A stretch of DNA of 64,000 nucleotides from Garcia nutans (GCA_947685225.1 CANTUV010000008.1:36572001-36636000), one strand, 5' to 3'; counted from the stretch's first letter, positions 1-11,351 are shown. The notes: generated by a model from the sequence alone, not told the origin. Translations and numbers: made by a program.

Positions 1-1399
1 TTCAAAGTTTGTACTTACCTCCACTAACAACCCAAAGCAAGCTTAAAACAACCTCCAATCCTATCCTTTCAACTTGCCCTTCACCACTTGGATGAAGCAA
101 ATCAACCTCCCTCAATGCCTATATCAAATGTGATCATAAACAATCATTTAATATCACATTCTAAGGCATTCTCAACATCAAACCTTAATTTAACAACACT
201 CCTACAAAATTTAAAAAATTAAGTCTTTCCTTACTTTAACTTAGCAAATCCATATTAACCCATTAAATTATTGTTTTGAGTTTATTTATAACATTACAAA
301 CATATTTTAACTTGTTTAAACCAATTACATTAATTAACCACATGCTTATGTTCAAAACCTTAAAATGGCATAACCTTCACCATTGAAGGATCTCCATTCC
401 AACCCAATCCAATTATCATTTCAATCTTATTTCCACCACTTATATCATTAAATAACATGATTTAAGCATTAAAATCAAATAATTAATCATTCTTTAAAAA
501 TTCACTTTTCCAAAACCCTAAATCAATACTACCATCTTCAAACTCTATCCAAACTTAACTAAATCCATCATTTGATTTTAAAATCCTTGTTTATGCATCA
601 AAAAAACACATTTGGAACCAATTTACACAATTAAAACTCATGATTTCAAAAACTCAAATGTTCCATAACCCTAAATTCTCTCTCTTCACCAAACTCAACT
701 TAAATTCAACCATTTCTTAAATCTAACCTTAAAATCATTGTTAATCACTTAAAATAACTTCATCCATATCCAAATAGATAATTAAATCTTAAAACTTCAA
801 AAACCCAAAACACACATATTCAAACTTTCATGGAAATTCAAAGAAAAAGTGAGTAAACTTACTAATTAAAGAGGAAAACCTTAAAAATCCACTTGAAACT
901 TTGTAAATATTTCAATTAAATGAGTTTGGAAGAAGAAAATCCCTCTCTTGAAGCCATGAAATTCGACCTTGAATGAAAGAAGAAGAAGAAGATGAAAAAA
1001 AAAATGATTTTCTCTTTCCTCCCACTCACATTTTCAACCTTATATATATTATTATTTTAATATATTTTTAATTAATTAATTAATTATTTATTTATTTAAT
1101 TAAAACCCCAAAATATTTTCTTCCATCAAAAATTATTTATTTTTGAATTATTTATTAATTTTAAATTTTTAAGAATTAATTGCCAAAATACCCTTTTACT
1201 TTGACTTTTCTTTTAAAATGTGTTGACTTTTATATGTTGTATAAATTTTACATATATATCACATATATATTCCACTTTTTCATTTAAAATCCCTTCATTT
1301 TTCATTTAAAACCATTAATTTAATTTATTCATTTAAATTATAATTTATTTTATTAAATTTCCAAAAATTAGAACGTTTCAAAAAATTTGGGATATTACA
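1..1399 (-). mobile_element. Partial T1-family LTR cut by the window edge
   Basis: This stretch aligns from its first base with 8599-9986, the right half of the LTR of element A, including the same text near the edge about Ca-rich and AT-rich tracts ending in GGGATATTACA. In the minus direction the LTR starts TGTAATATCC at 1399. No polypurine tract or pol end follows at 1400, so this is either a solo LTR or the 5' LTR of a minus-strand element lying to the left of the window. The rest is out of view, so its target duplication (expected CATGC at 1400-1404) cannot be checked. The sequence is AT-rich and has no credible gene. Confidence 0.8.
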
Positions 1400-1587
1400 C
1401 ATGCACAAGTAATGTGTATCGTATATACACATCACATGTACCTTATATGTGTATTAAATATATTAAGTATGTAATGTATTAATCCAATATATACAATTAA
1501 TATGCCATATGTATATGTTACATATACTCTAGATATATATATTGAGTATATATAAAATTTTATATCTCCAAAATCACGGATGTTACA
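1400..1587 (-). other. AT-rich fragment ending in an LTR-like terminus
   Basis: This 188-bp AT-rich stretch is full of alternating ATATAC text. Its right edge reads CGGATGTTACA, so in the minus direction it begins TGTAACATCC like a Ty3/gypsy LTR. It may be the beginning of another LTR that was itself hit by the LTR at 1-1399. It matches no other part of the window that I can see. Confidence 0.3.
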
Positions 1588-1756
1588 ACCAGTGCACTAA
1601 ACCCTAAAACGGGTTCGATTAGAAGGTTTGGTTGCTTTTTCGCTTAATCTGGATGGTCTTTGAGTAGTAGGGGCATCTCATGTCGAATTAGAGAATCCAA
1701 TCCATCATGGGAAAGCCCCATATCAAATTTGGGGCCTCCCAATTCAATATGGAGCT

Positions 1757-1793
1757 CCCCATATAGAATTGGAAGCCCCAATTCTATATGGGG
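1757..1793. repeat. Perfect 16-bp inverted repeat in U3 of G
   Basis: The arm CCCCATATAGAATTGG (1757-1772) and its exact complement CCAATTCTATATGGGG (1778-1793) are separated by five bases. Neighbouring text (1705-1840) repeats the CCCATAT / ATATGGGG theme more loosely. Other O-family LTRs carry different hairpins at the equivalent U3 position. Confidence 0.85.
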
Positions 1794-2061
1794 TAGCGCC
1801 CCATTTCAATATGTGGCTCTCCCAGTTCGATATGGATAATTATTTTTCAATTCCATGTCAAATCCGGATACCGAATTCGATATGGGTTCAGTTTCTATCG
1901 AAACAAAGTCATTTTAATTCGAGACGGACTCGGTCTATATAGAATTCAAGTAATTGTAATTCAATATGGAATCAGTTTGTGTCGAACCCATGAATTCGAC
2001 ATGCATTAGAATAAACTATTCTTAAATAAGATAATTTTCAGGTTTAACCTAAGAGAATGAT

Positions 2062-2068
2062 TATAAAT
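2062..2068 (+). promoter_or_regulatory. TATA box of the G 5' LTR
   Basis: TATAAAT lies just upstream of a purine-rich leader, the same arrangement as the TATA boxes at 30944 and 41278 in the F LTRs. It is the probable RNA polymerase II promoter of element G. Confidence 0.5.
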
Positions 2069-2682
2069 ACATGTTTTAAAAACCTAAAGGAGGATCGTTT
2101 TGAACCTTTGGCTTTTGGTTGGCTGTTGGAACTATGGAAAATCCAGTAATCAATCAATGAATAAACCCTAACAAGCTTGAGAAACAAAAGAGACAACAAG
2201 GATAGACGAAGAAGATCAACAACACAAAACCCTACAAAGACAGTGTGCTCACTGTCTTTGCCAAAGCTCATCCAGAATCTCATTCAAACAATTTTGGTGG
2301 AGCCAACAAACAACGGTATGGCTTAAATTAAATAAATATCATATGTTTTGATTATTTTAAACATTGAATGAGTTTGTCCTTCATCTAACTAAAGTCACAA
2401 TATGAAATTTCTTATTGAATTAGTGTACGTTAGTTTGCATGGAGTGCATACTGTTGTTTTACTAAATCATAACCGTTAGAACCAATAAACTTTTTTGGCT
2501 TCGAATGTTTATTTGTTTTTCTTATCTCATAGCTATTTAATCAATTCTTTACTCGAAAATCACATTAGGGTTTTTTTTAATATAAAAACTCATAGTAGTC
2601 TTTAAATCTTTTTAAAAATATTCACAGTTCACATAATCTATACACTTTGATTGATTTTTCAGAAACAATATGTAACGACCCC

Positions 2683-5607
2683 GAATCACCTTCACTTTCT
2701 CCTCTGTTTCCTTAATCAAATCGGGACCAACCAGTTTACCCTCTCCAACTTCATCCCAATACAAAGGTGTCCTGCATCTCCTGCCATATAAAGCCTCATA
2801 AGGAGTCATCCCAATACTCGACTGATGACTATTGTTATAAGCAAATTCAATTAATGGCAAAAATCTATCCCAATTCCCGGCAAAATCAATGATACAACTC
2901 CTCAACATATCCTCCAGAATCTGTATCACTCTCTCTGACTATCCATCTATCTGAGGATGGAAAGCAGTACTAAAATGCAATCAAGAACCTAGAGCATTAT
3001 GCAAACTCTTCCAAAACCTCGAAGTAAACCGAGGATCTCGATTCGACAACAAAGAAACTGGGACTCCATGCAACCTGACAGTCTCATTGATATACAGCTC
3101 AGCCAATCTCTCAAGAGGATAATCCATCCAAACTGGAAGAAAATGAGTTGTCTTCATCATCTGATCAACTATCACCTAGATTGCATAATGCTTCTTCTGA
3201 GTCAAAGGTAGTCCAGTCACAAAATCCATTGTCACTCGCTCCCATTTCCACTCTGGCACTGATAAAGGTTGGAGCAATCCTGAAGGAACTTGGTATTCAG
3301 CCTTCACTTTCTGGCAAGTGAGACATCTGGATACAAACTATGCTATGTCCCTCTTCATACCTGACCACCAATAATGTCGCTTCAAGTCTTGATACATCTT
3401 GGTACTCCCAGGGTGCATAGCAAAAAGTGACTGATGTGCTTCCTCTAATATCATTCTTTTCAATTCTGCATCATTAGGAATACACAATCTATCTCTGTAC
3501 CATAGATTTCCATCATTCCTCACATAAAGTCTCGACTCTCCCCCTTTTGACAAACCAACACAATTTTTTGAATTCTCTCATCTGCTAATTGATCCCTCCC
3601 TAATATGATCCAACAAGACTGGCCTCAACTGCAACTAAGCCATCAAAGCACCATCACTAGAAGACTCAATTCTAGCATGTAATGCTCTCAACTTAACAAG
3701 CAACGAGAGTGAATAAACAGTCAAACCTGCCAAAGATTTTTGACTCAAGGCATCAGCAACAACATTTGCCTTACCAGGATGATAATAAATCAAACAGTCA
3801 TAGTCTTTAATAAACTCTAACTACCATCTCTGCCGAAGATTCAGCTCTCTCTGAACACCCAGGTATTTCAAACTTTTGTGATCCGTATAAATGAAACACT
3901 TTACCCCATACAAGTAATGCCGCCAAATCTTCAAGGCAAAAACTATGGCTGCTAATTCCAAATCATACGTCGAATAATTCAGCTCATGCGATTTCAACTG
4001 TCGAGAGGCATAAGCAATGACTCTACCCTCCTGCATCAAAACACAACCTAAACCATTGTGTGAAGCATCACTATATATCACATATGATTTACCTTCCACA
4101 GGCAGGGTAAGGACAGGAGCTTGAGTCAACATCTCCCTCAGCTGCTCAAAACTCACCTGACATCGATCTGTCCACACAAATTTAACTCCTTTCTGAAGTA
4201 ATCTTGTGATGGTGTAGCTATTATAGAAAAACCCTTCACAAATCGACGATAATAGCCTGCCAATCCTAGAAAACTTCTAACCTCTGTCACAGTTTTCGGT
4301 GGACTCCAATTCAAGATAGCCTCAATTTTACTCGGATCAACTCTAATACCCTCTGCTGAAACCACATGACCAAGAAAAGCTACCTGATCGAGCCAGAACT
4401 CACACTTAGATAGTTTAGCATACAACTGCTTCTCTCTCAGAGTCTGCAATACGATCCGCAAATGCCTATCATGATCCTCCTCATTACGCGATTACACCAA
4501 GATGTCATCAATGAAGACCACCACAAACTGATCTAAATATGGTCTGAATACCCTATTCATCAAATCTATAAAAGCTGCTGGTGCATTCGTCAATCCAAAG
4601 GCCATCACCAGAAACTCATAATGCCCATACCTCGTATGAAAAGCTGTCTTGGGTACATCCACATCTCTGACTCTCAACTGATGGTACCCTGATCTCAGAT
4701 CAATCTTAGAGAATATTGTTGCTCCCTTCAACTGATCAAAGAGATCATCTATACGAGGAAGAGGATACTTGTTCTTGATGGTCACCTTATTCAATTGCCT
4801 ATAATCAATACACAATCTCATGGTGCCATCCTTCTTCTTCACAAACAACACAGGCGCTCCCCACGGGGACACACTAGGGCGGATAAACCCTTTATACAAT
4901 AACTCCTGTAACTGCACCTTCAACTCTCTCAACTCAGCAGGTGCCATCCGATAAGGGGTAATAGAGATAGGAGTGGTACCAGGCCACAAATCGATACCAA
5001 ACTCCACTTCTCTCTCAAGAGGTACCCCTGGCAACTCATCAGGAAAAACATTTGGAAACTCGGCAACTGTGGGTATACTTTCAAGCAGGGATCCCACTAC
5101 TGTAGTATCTACAACATGAGCAAGATAAGCCTCACATCCCTTCTGAATCATCCTCCCAACTGAAACAGCTGAAACAAACATAGATGAAAGATACCTCTGC
5201 TCACTAGATACTATAACATCCCTACCATCCCGTGTTCTTAAAGTAACACATTTCTTCTGACAGTCTACCACAGCCCCATGCTTGGATAACCAATCAATGC
5301 CCAAAATCAGATCATATTCCCTGAAAGGCATCTCAATCAGGTTACAGAGAAACTCCTCATCCTGAACAACAACTGGACTATCTCGGTGCACGCTGCTCAC
5401 CACAACACTATGCCCTAAAGGATTTGTCACCAAGACATCAAATCCTAGGGACTCAGAATGCAATTCAGACACAGGCAAGATGGATGCACTTATGTATGAA
5501 TGCATAGATCCAAGATCTAATAGAGCAAGGACTGAAATACCAAATAAAGAAAATGTACCCGCAATGACGGTTGAAGCATCCGGCTGCCTTTGCATCACAT
5601 AAACATG
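2683..5607 (-). pseudogene. pol: Decayed pol of element A (PR, RT, RNase H, integrase)
   Basis: This is a remnant of a Ty3/gypsy polyprotein 70-80% similar by eye to the pol of D. Open pieces are: protease and RT 4492-5598, with the protease motif LDLGS (normally IDPGS or similar) and the RT box FIDD followed at once by a TAA stop; the RT-connection segment 4153-4461; RNase H 3821-4177 in another frame, with YSDAS and the YTDHKS motif; the integrase zinc-finger region 3338-3553; and the integrase core 2981-3175 and 2683-2929. Stops and frameshifts separate them. Homology ends just after the integrase residues KVKVIRGR, where the inverted terminus of the unit begins; the integrase C-terminus and chromodomain are absent. 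It cannot encode active enzyme. Confidence 0.9.
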
Positions 5608-6836
5608 CTAAGATGGCCCAGCCTCATCTGGCCTACTGCCTCCGGATGTAAAGCCTCCTCTCTGACTAAACCCAGGGTGACCACCTCTACTAAAACCTCT
5701 GCCACCACGACCCCCTCTAACACTGGGTCGAGAAGATGCAGTATCTGCCTGCCTAACCTCTGGTGGCTCAGGACAATCTTTGATAAAATGGTCTGACGAC
5801 CCACATCTAAAACACACTCCTAAAGCACCTCTCCACCAACAGACACCTCCGTGTACTCTACCACAATGAACGCAAGTAGGTGGAGTAGGTCTCTGAGCCA
5901 CTGGGGTTGGAGCACTAGCCACTGAAATTGTAGGTCTCTGTCTCTGTCTCTGCTGCTGCACTGACCTGCCAAACTGCCCTTGACTCCTACTAAACCTTTG
6001 AAAATGTCCCCCTTGGCCTCTCTTCATTGATGAAGACCCTGCCTCACTCTAGGGTCTCCTAACTGTAGTCTCCTCAACCCTGGCAGCTGCTGAAAGACTC
6101 TGTGCCCTCTCAACACTCCTGGCAGCTGCAACTAATTGTGAAAAATCCTAATACCGAAACCCTGCAATAATGCACATGATAGAGGGTCTCAATCCCTCCT
6201 CAAACCTCCTACACCTGTCAAACTCGTCAGAAATGATCCCACCAGTATAGTGACTCAACCGGATAAACTCGATCTCATACTCGGCCACTGTCCTGGTGTC
6301 CTATCTTAGACTCAGGAATTCCATCTTCTTTGCATCTTTATACTCTCTCGGAGTATGCTTCTGCTCAAATTCTAGCAGAAAATCATCATAGGTCAGGACT
6401 GGTGGATCATCCAGAGCATGTGGAACCGTCTTCCACCAATCATATGCATCTCTCTGCAGAAGAGATCTGGCATAATCAAACTTCTCTTTTGCACTGGCCT
6501 GTAACTGAATAAATATCCTCTGAACCCGGTCTAGCCAATGCTCTGCTACAGCAGGATCTGTAGTACCAACAAAGTCCTCAGCCCCATACTTTCTCAATTT
6601 ATCATATTGCCTCACCGACAACTGTGGCTGTGGCTGTGGCGACTGCGGAACTGGAGCCTGCCTCAACAACTCTACCATATGCCATACCTAGCCAGGCGAA
6701 ATCTCATCAGCTGTTGGTCTCACAGGCACAAAAACAGACGCCTCACCAGCAAATACAACTCTAGCTCCATCTCTACCCTCATCTGGAGCACACTCTCTGC
6801 ACTACCCTCAGCAGCCTGATGCGGCCGAGATGCCAT
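5608..6836 (-). pseudogene. gag: Decayed gag of element A
   Basis: The gag polyprotein remnant starts at the ATG complementary to 6834-6836. The start was chosen because the region lines up with the D gag start and lies about 150 bases after the primer-binding site. A frameshift occurs within the first 50 codons. The capsid-like domain is open at 6301-6678 (motifs KYGAEDF, YDWWKTVPH). The nucleocapsid part is open at 5608-6027, with one CCHC knuckle (C-x2-C-x4-H-x4-C, CFRCGSSDHFIKDC) and a glycine/arginine-rich tail. A TAG at 5608-5610 separates it from pol, which continues in the same frame. In related copies gag and pol form one frame. Confidence 0.88.
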
Positions 6837-6986
6837 AACTACCTATATCTGCAAACAAAGCAGAAAATACTATATCAGAGATCAGAAACTGTCAATGCCA
6901 ATGCATGTATTACAATTAAAAATTATTTTTCAAATCCCCCATTTTCTCTCTCTATCATCCCACCTAGGTCAAGAAAATCAAACCTA

Positions 6987-6999
6987 GGCTCTGATACCA
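6987..6999 (-). other. Primer-binding site of A (initiator tRNA-Met type)
   Basis: The minus strand reads TGGTATCAGAGCC, the standard plant Ty3/gypsy and copia site complementary to the 3' end of initiator tRNA-Met. It lies seven bases after the LTR edge at 7007. It shows that 7007-9986 acts as the 5' LTR for the gag at its left. Confidence 0.9.
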
Positions 7000-7006
7000 A
7001 AACAAA

Positions 7007-9986
7007 TATAACACCCTTATACCCTATAAACGTACAATACATATTTCTAGCATATGTAAAATACACATATACGGTACAAAAATATCACAGACTGGTTTAA
7101 TAAAACTTTTTCACATTTCCAATTTAAAATTTTAAATTCTAAATATATAAAAATTAAATGGAATATAAATATTATTTACTTATTATAAGAACCCAAAATA
7201 AATAATATATATATAAATCTCTGGAGAAAATTCGCCAGAGTTTTGTTTGTATTTTGGACATCCCAAAATTTATCAAAACACAACTTGCAAAAAGAAAACA
7301 CTTCCAAATAATTTCCAATCACTATCTCAACCATACTTCTCAATTTCACCAAATTTCTCAAACATTTATATATATAGATATATATATAATTTAAAAGACA
7401 CTTACTCTCCCATTTCAAATACATTGACCCAAACATTCTTTATAATGGACAATACATAAAATTCAAAATATAACATATTATGCATAATACTCAAAATGTA
7501 CAATAACATAAAAATATATATACATGTTGCTGGCAATGTTTCTGATCTCAATAGCAACTCTACAAGCTCAACTACAAGTCTAGACCCGACCTGGTCTAGA
7601 AGAACTCTCTGGCTCAACTGGGTCTACCCTGTCACCTGCGCGATGGAAACAATCGCGTTAAGCCGAAGCCTAGTGGTACAAACTTTGATAATAACAATAT
7701 AACTCAATGCAATACCAAATGCACAATGCATATAGATGTCACATCAATCCACTTTCTTATATTTTTCAAATATTTCATAAGCATAACTCATAATATTATA
7801 TTACTCAATTGTATCATAATTCATAATTCATAGTAAAACAAAGACAAGCATGGGCCCAAAAAGGATCTAATATGCTATTTAAATTTCAGAGTTACTTCTT
7901 TGGTCCATAATGACACCATGTGTCTAGCCTCGTAGGCAATATATATATCCATGGATAATGTAACAGCCCTAGTCTCTTGAACCTCAACCCGGCTAGACCC
8001 TTAGGCCCCAGTATCTTGGTCCTCAACCTGGCTAGACTGCTACAGTTTTTTAGGCTTACGACCTAGTCTTTTTACCCCAAAAACATCATATTTATCAGTT
8101 GGCATGGCTTACGACCCAATCTTTTCACCATTCCAGCGTATAGCCGTAGGTAATCATAGGCATGCCGCCAAACCCAGAACTCTGAAAATTAAAGAACATA
8201 CTAGGCACACAATTTATTCATATTTCTCATTATTAATCTCTTTCTCATTTTCACATATTCAATTTAGGCACATTGCCTTATTTTCACATTTTTTTTTTCA
8301 CTTTTCTCATTTTTCTCACTTTTCTCACTTTTCTCATTTTTATCAATATCAATTCATTTCATTATTACACATAACAACACATTACCCAATTACTTTGGGT
8401 ATTTTCACATAATATGCATATTTCACATGTTACACAAATTAGCCATTATCAATGGCTTTTCACAATGCATTTAACACATATATGACATTACAAATGTCAT
8501 AGCATATTATTCATACACAATCAATGAACCAAATAGCTTAACACATTTTTCAACCAAAATGTGTTAAGTCCGAATGTTATGCAAATATAAACATTATATT
8601 CAAAGTTTGTACTTACCTCCACTAGCAACCCAAAGCAAGATAAAAATAACCTTCAATCCAATCTTTCCAACTTGCCCTTCACCACTTGGATGAAGCAAAT
8701 CAACCTCCCTCAATGCCTAAACAAAATGTGATAACAAATAATCATTTAGTATCACATTTAATGGCATTTCCAACATTAAACCATAATTACACATCACTCC
8801 TACAAATTTCCAAAAATTTGGCCTTTCCTTAATTCAACATTAGAATTCCATTCTACTACAATTAAATTAGTGTTTTAAGTTTATTTATATTATTAAAAAC
8901 ATATTTTAATACATTTAAATCATTTACATTATAAAAATACACTCTTATACACAAAATCTCAAAAATCGCATAACCTTCCCCCATTGAAGGTTTTCCATTC
9001 CAACACAATCCATTACTCATTCCAAGCTTATATTCATCACTTCTAATACTAAACAACATGCTTGAACAAATAAAATCACACAATTCAGCCACATTGGAAA
9101 ATCACTTTTCCAAAACCCTAAATCTCCACTTCCATTCTCAAACTCAAACCCAACACCACCAAATCCAATATTTGACTTTAAAATACTTGTTTATGAATCA
9201 AAAAAACTCATTTAGAACCAATTTCCACAATTAAAATTCATGTTTTCAAAACCCCAAAAATCCGAAACCCTAAATTCTCTCTCTTCACCATTCTTTAACC
9301 AAACTCCATCATCACTTCAATCTAACCTTAGAATCATTGTTAACTACCCAAAATAACATCATACACACGAATTCCAACAATTATAACATCCTACGTAAAA
9401 ATCCAAATTCTCAGATAATTTAAATTTCCAAGAAATTCAAAGAAAAGAGATGGAAACTTACTAATTTTGGTGGAAATCATCAAAAATCCACTTGAAACTT
9501 GTTAATTCCTTCAATTTATGGAGTATAGAAGAAGCAAAATCCTTGGTCTTCAAACATCCATGGAAGCCACATTCTTGAGAAGAAGAAGAAGAAGACTTTT
9601 AATATTCTTTCATTTTCATCTTTTTTTAACCACACACATATATATATATATTAAAATAATTTAATATTTAATTATTTAATTATTTTTTTAATAAATTAAA
9701 AGTCCTAATTTCCCTCTTCCATTCAAAAATAATTTATTTTTGAATTATTTTATTAACTTTGAATTTATAAGATTTAATTACGAAAATACCCTTTTATTTT
9801 AAAAAGTGTTGACTTTTATATGTTATGTATATTTTGCATATATATCCTATATATATTCCACCTTTTCATTTAAAATCCCTTCATTTTTCATTTAAAACTA
9901 TTAATTTAATTTATCCTTTTAAATTATAATTTATTTTATCAAATTTTCCAAAAATTAGAAATTTTCAAAAAATTTTGGATGTTACA
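7007..9986 (-). mobile_element. T1-family LTR of element A
   Basis: This is a 2980-bp LTR. In the minus direction it begins TGTAACATCC at 9986 and ends GTGTTATA at 7007. It has a PBS on its left and a polypurine tract with pol 3' leader on its right, so the same LTR serves both ends of a permuted unit. It shares blocks with the D, B and I LTRs: GGGCCCATGCTTGTC-type text near 7850, the CTAAGCC-type hairpin (degenerate near 7665-7680) and the GCGCGAT...ATCGCG pair near 7638-7656. It contains a simple TTTTCTCA tract at 8280-8345. It has no gene. Confidence 0.85.
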
Positions 9987-10026
9987 ATTCTCTCCCCCTA
10001 AAACAAATTTCGTCCTCGAAATTATC
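9987..10026 (-). other. Polypurine tract and pol-end leader of A
   Basis: The minus strand reads TTCGAGGACGAAATTTG, then a purine run TAGGGGGAGAAT that abuts the LTR start. The same CGAGGACGAAATTT block precedes the 3' LTR of D (51239-51252). It is the plus-strand priming site for reverse transcription. Homology to the D tail stops at about 10029. Confidence 0.85.
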
Positions 10027-10271
10027 TGTCCTCAAGTGGTAGAAATGGTACTATATTGTGCTCACTAGCTCTCTTAAGGGAGAGGTCAGGTGTTCAATCC
10101 GGGGAGGCGACTCCTTTGGGAGCCAAATAAACAAATCCTGCTGGAGGGCCCGCGAGGGCAGTCCAGTACTGTGGCGGCCTGCCGGATTGAGGGCTGGGAC
10201 TATGGTCCACCTACGGGAGAAAAGGCCCAATAGACCAGCTTTCATAAGACCATGCAGGTAGGGTCGTTACA
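10027..10271. mobile_element. 245-bp GC-rich module with tRNA-like A and B boxes (SINE-like?)
   Basis: This is a sharply GC-rich block in an AT-rich window. It starts TGTCCTC and ends GTCGTTACA (TG...CA). On the plus strand, AAGTGGTAGAAATGG (from about 10034) resembles a tRNA A box, and GTGTTCAATCCGG (from about 10091) resembles a B box, spaced as in a tRNA, so a tRNA-derived SINE head is possible. There is no poly-A or T tail. Alternatively it is the residue of a small LTR, with its partner end at 2671-2682. It has no convincing protein, although two frames stay open through it. Confidence 0.4.
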
Positions 10272-10475
10272 CAATAAACCCTAATTCATTTAAAACCTTA
10301 AGCTACAAATATTATTTTTTATAAATACCAAACTCTAATTTATTCTTTCTTAAAACCCTAATTTCATGATGTTAGCCCTAAACCCTAATTTAATTAACCA
10401 AAAACCCTACTACTTTCTTAAATTTATAAAACCCTAATCAATTTCATTTTTCCAAAAATCCTCACAGTAGCCTAC

Positions 10476-10519
<44 letters not shown>
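10476..10519. repeat. (AAT)n microsatellite
   Basis: About fourteen uninterrupted AAT units occur inside the G LTR. The F LTRs have only ATAATAAATATAATAATT at the same place (near 32008 and 42344), so the expansion is specific to this copy. Confidence 0.95.
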
Positions 10520-11280
10520 TGTATTAATTCCAAAATCCCAAAACCCTAAACGTTAATTAAAGACCCTAAATTGAGACATAAACCTAAATTTGTATATTTA
10601 TTTGCTTTATTTAAGTTAGGAGCATATTTATTATATGTCTTGATTAATGGTTTATTTATATCTTTAATTTATATGTTTGATGAACAATTTATTTATGATG
10701 AGTGATTGTTACTTTTATTAATTTGTTTTGGTTTCAAAAAATTGTAAGAGGTATGTTTCCATGATTGGGCACCTCATTAATTAATCTTTATGTAATTTCA
10801 ATTATCTTCATATTTTGGAATTAATGTAAAGGACATGTTTCCACCTTTTCGGTGAGTGTCCTATTTAGTTTTAGACATGGACGATGTAAGGACATGTTTT
10901 CATCCTCGGATGGGTGTCCATTTATTTGTTTTGTTTAGATATTGTTGTGATTTTAATAAAGTATTTATTTATTCTTATGATCGCATGTAGTATGGATAAT
11001 ATTGTTATATGTAAAAATTTTATAATATTAAGACCTGCTAAGGAGGTCGGTTCCAATGAACCGGGCATTGTGGAGGTGCTAGGCCATTTCTCACCTTTCC
11101 CACACGTACCTAACTTTTTGAACCCATTAAGGGGTTGAGGATTCCTTAGGAATCGAGTCATCCACCCCTTTCTTTTTTCTGGCTCGTCCGGGTGGCAACT
11201 CTATTTTCTCCGAGTTTAGGCCTGTGTTCTCTAAGGCCCCGAGCCTAACAGTGCCGAAGTCGCAAGAAGCATTCCACCAA

Positions 11281-11332
11281 GAGTGGGGATGAAAATCCCC
11301 ACTCACAGTGGGGACGAAAATCCCCACTCACA
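11281..11332 (+). repeat. Duplicated terminal hairpin of the G LTR
   Basis: The LTR end is present twice in tandem (27-bp period). The first hairpin has arms GAGTGGGGAT (11281-11290) and ATCCCCACTC (11295-11304) around GAAA. The second has AGTGGGGA (11307-11314) and TCCCCACT (11321-11328). Other O-family LTRs have a single copy. Confidence 0.85.
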
Positions 11333-11333
11333 G

Positions 11334-11351
11334 TGGCGACTCCACTAGGGA
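11334..11351 (+). other. Primer-binding site of G
   Basis: TGGCGACTCCACTAGGGA follows the LTR end after one base. F (32807) and E (55125) have the same site with one or no change. Its TGG start fits the CCA end of a tRNA; Ogre-type elements are reported to use tRNA-Arg, but I could not check the tRNA match here. Confidence 0.7.

Larger units (their letters stand above)
1588..2670 (+). mobile_element. Left part (U3 and leader) of the 5' LTR of element G
   Basis: I infer this to be the upstream part of the O-family LTR whose downstream part is 10272-11332. In the same order as in the F LTR (30486-32805) it has a GC-richer U3 with a strong hairpin, a TATA box, a CAGTG...CACTG-type block near 2238, and AATTTTGGTGG near 2292. 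Joining 2665 to 10272 restores a CTTTGATT...ATAAACCCTAATT stretch that matches F near 31390-31425. The left limit is uncertain: the expected TGTAGACCC start is not seen, and the first 400 bases are divergent. Short reading frames here look accidental. Confidence 0.5.
2671..10271 (-). mobile_element. Element A: permuted, decayed Tekay-like retrotransposon unit
   Basis: The unit is bounded by CAATA duplications (2666-2670 and 10272-10276) and by 11-bp inverted ends, TGTAACGACCC on the left and GGGTCGTTACA on the right. Read on the minus strand the order is: a 245-bp GC-rich module, the tail of a gypsy internal region with its polypurine tract, one T1 LTR, primer-binding site, gag, then pol stopping inside integrase. 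A normal element would be LTR-gag-pol-LTR, so this order is permuted and about 0.5 kb of pol end is missing. Removing it restores the LTR of G. The coding part has many stops and frameshifts, so it is old. Confidence 0.65.
10272..11332 (+). mobile_element. Right part of the 5' LTR of element G
   Basis: This part is collinear with 31410-32805 of the F LTR. It has many AAACCCTAA motifs, then the paired text about AGGACATGTTTCCA blocks (10830-10925), the CGGTTCCAATGAACCGGGC block near 11050, and the conserved end AAATCCCCACTCACA at 11332. It is separated from its left part by element A. Differences from the F LTR are numerous, as expected for the oldest element in the nest. Confidence 0.85.

Noticed and set aside
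2044..2283. Hydrophobic minus-strand frame of 79 codons
   Set aside because: It lies opposite the leader of the G LTR and matches no known family; the equivalent place in F is not open.
8104..8412. Frame of 102 codons rich in His/Phe/Ser
   Set aside because: It passes through the simple TTTTCTCA tract in the A LTR; it is not conserved in the LTR at 1-1399 or elsewhere.
10058..10261. Two overlapping frames on opposite strands through the GC-rich module
   Set aside because: Open only because of high GC and few stops; no recognisable domain.
2671..10271. DNA transposon with terminal inverted repeats
   Set aside because: The 11-bp inverted ends alone could suggest this, but there is no transposase, the ends are TG...CA with a 5-bp duplication, and the content is retroelement; a retroelement-derived origin is simpler.
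10320..10560. Interstitial telomere repeat
   Set aside because: AAACCCTAA motifs are spaced irregularly and not in tandem; they belong to the O LTR.
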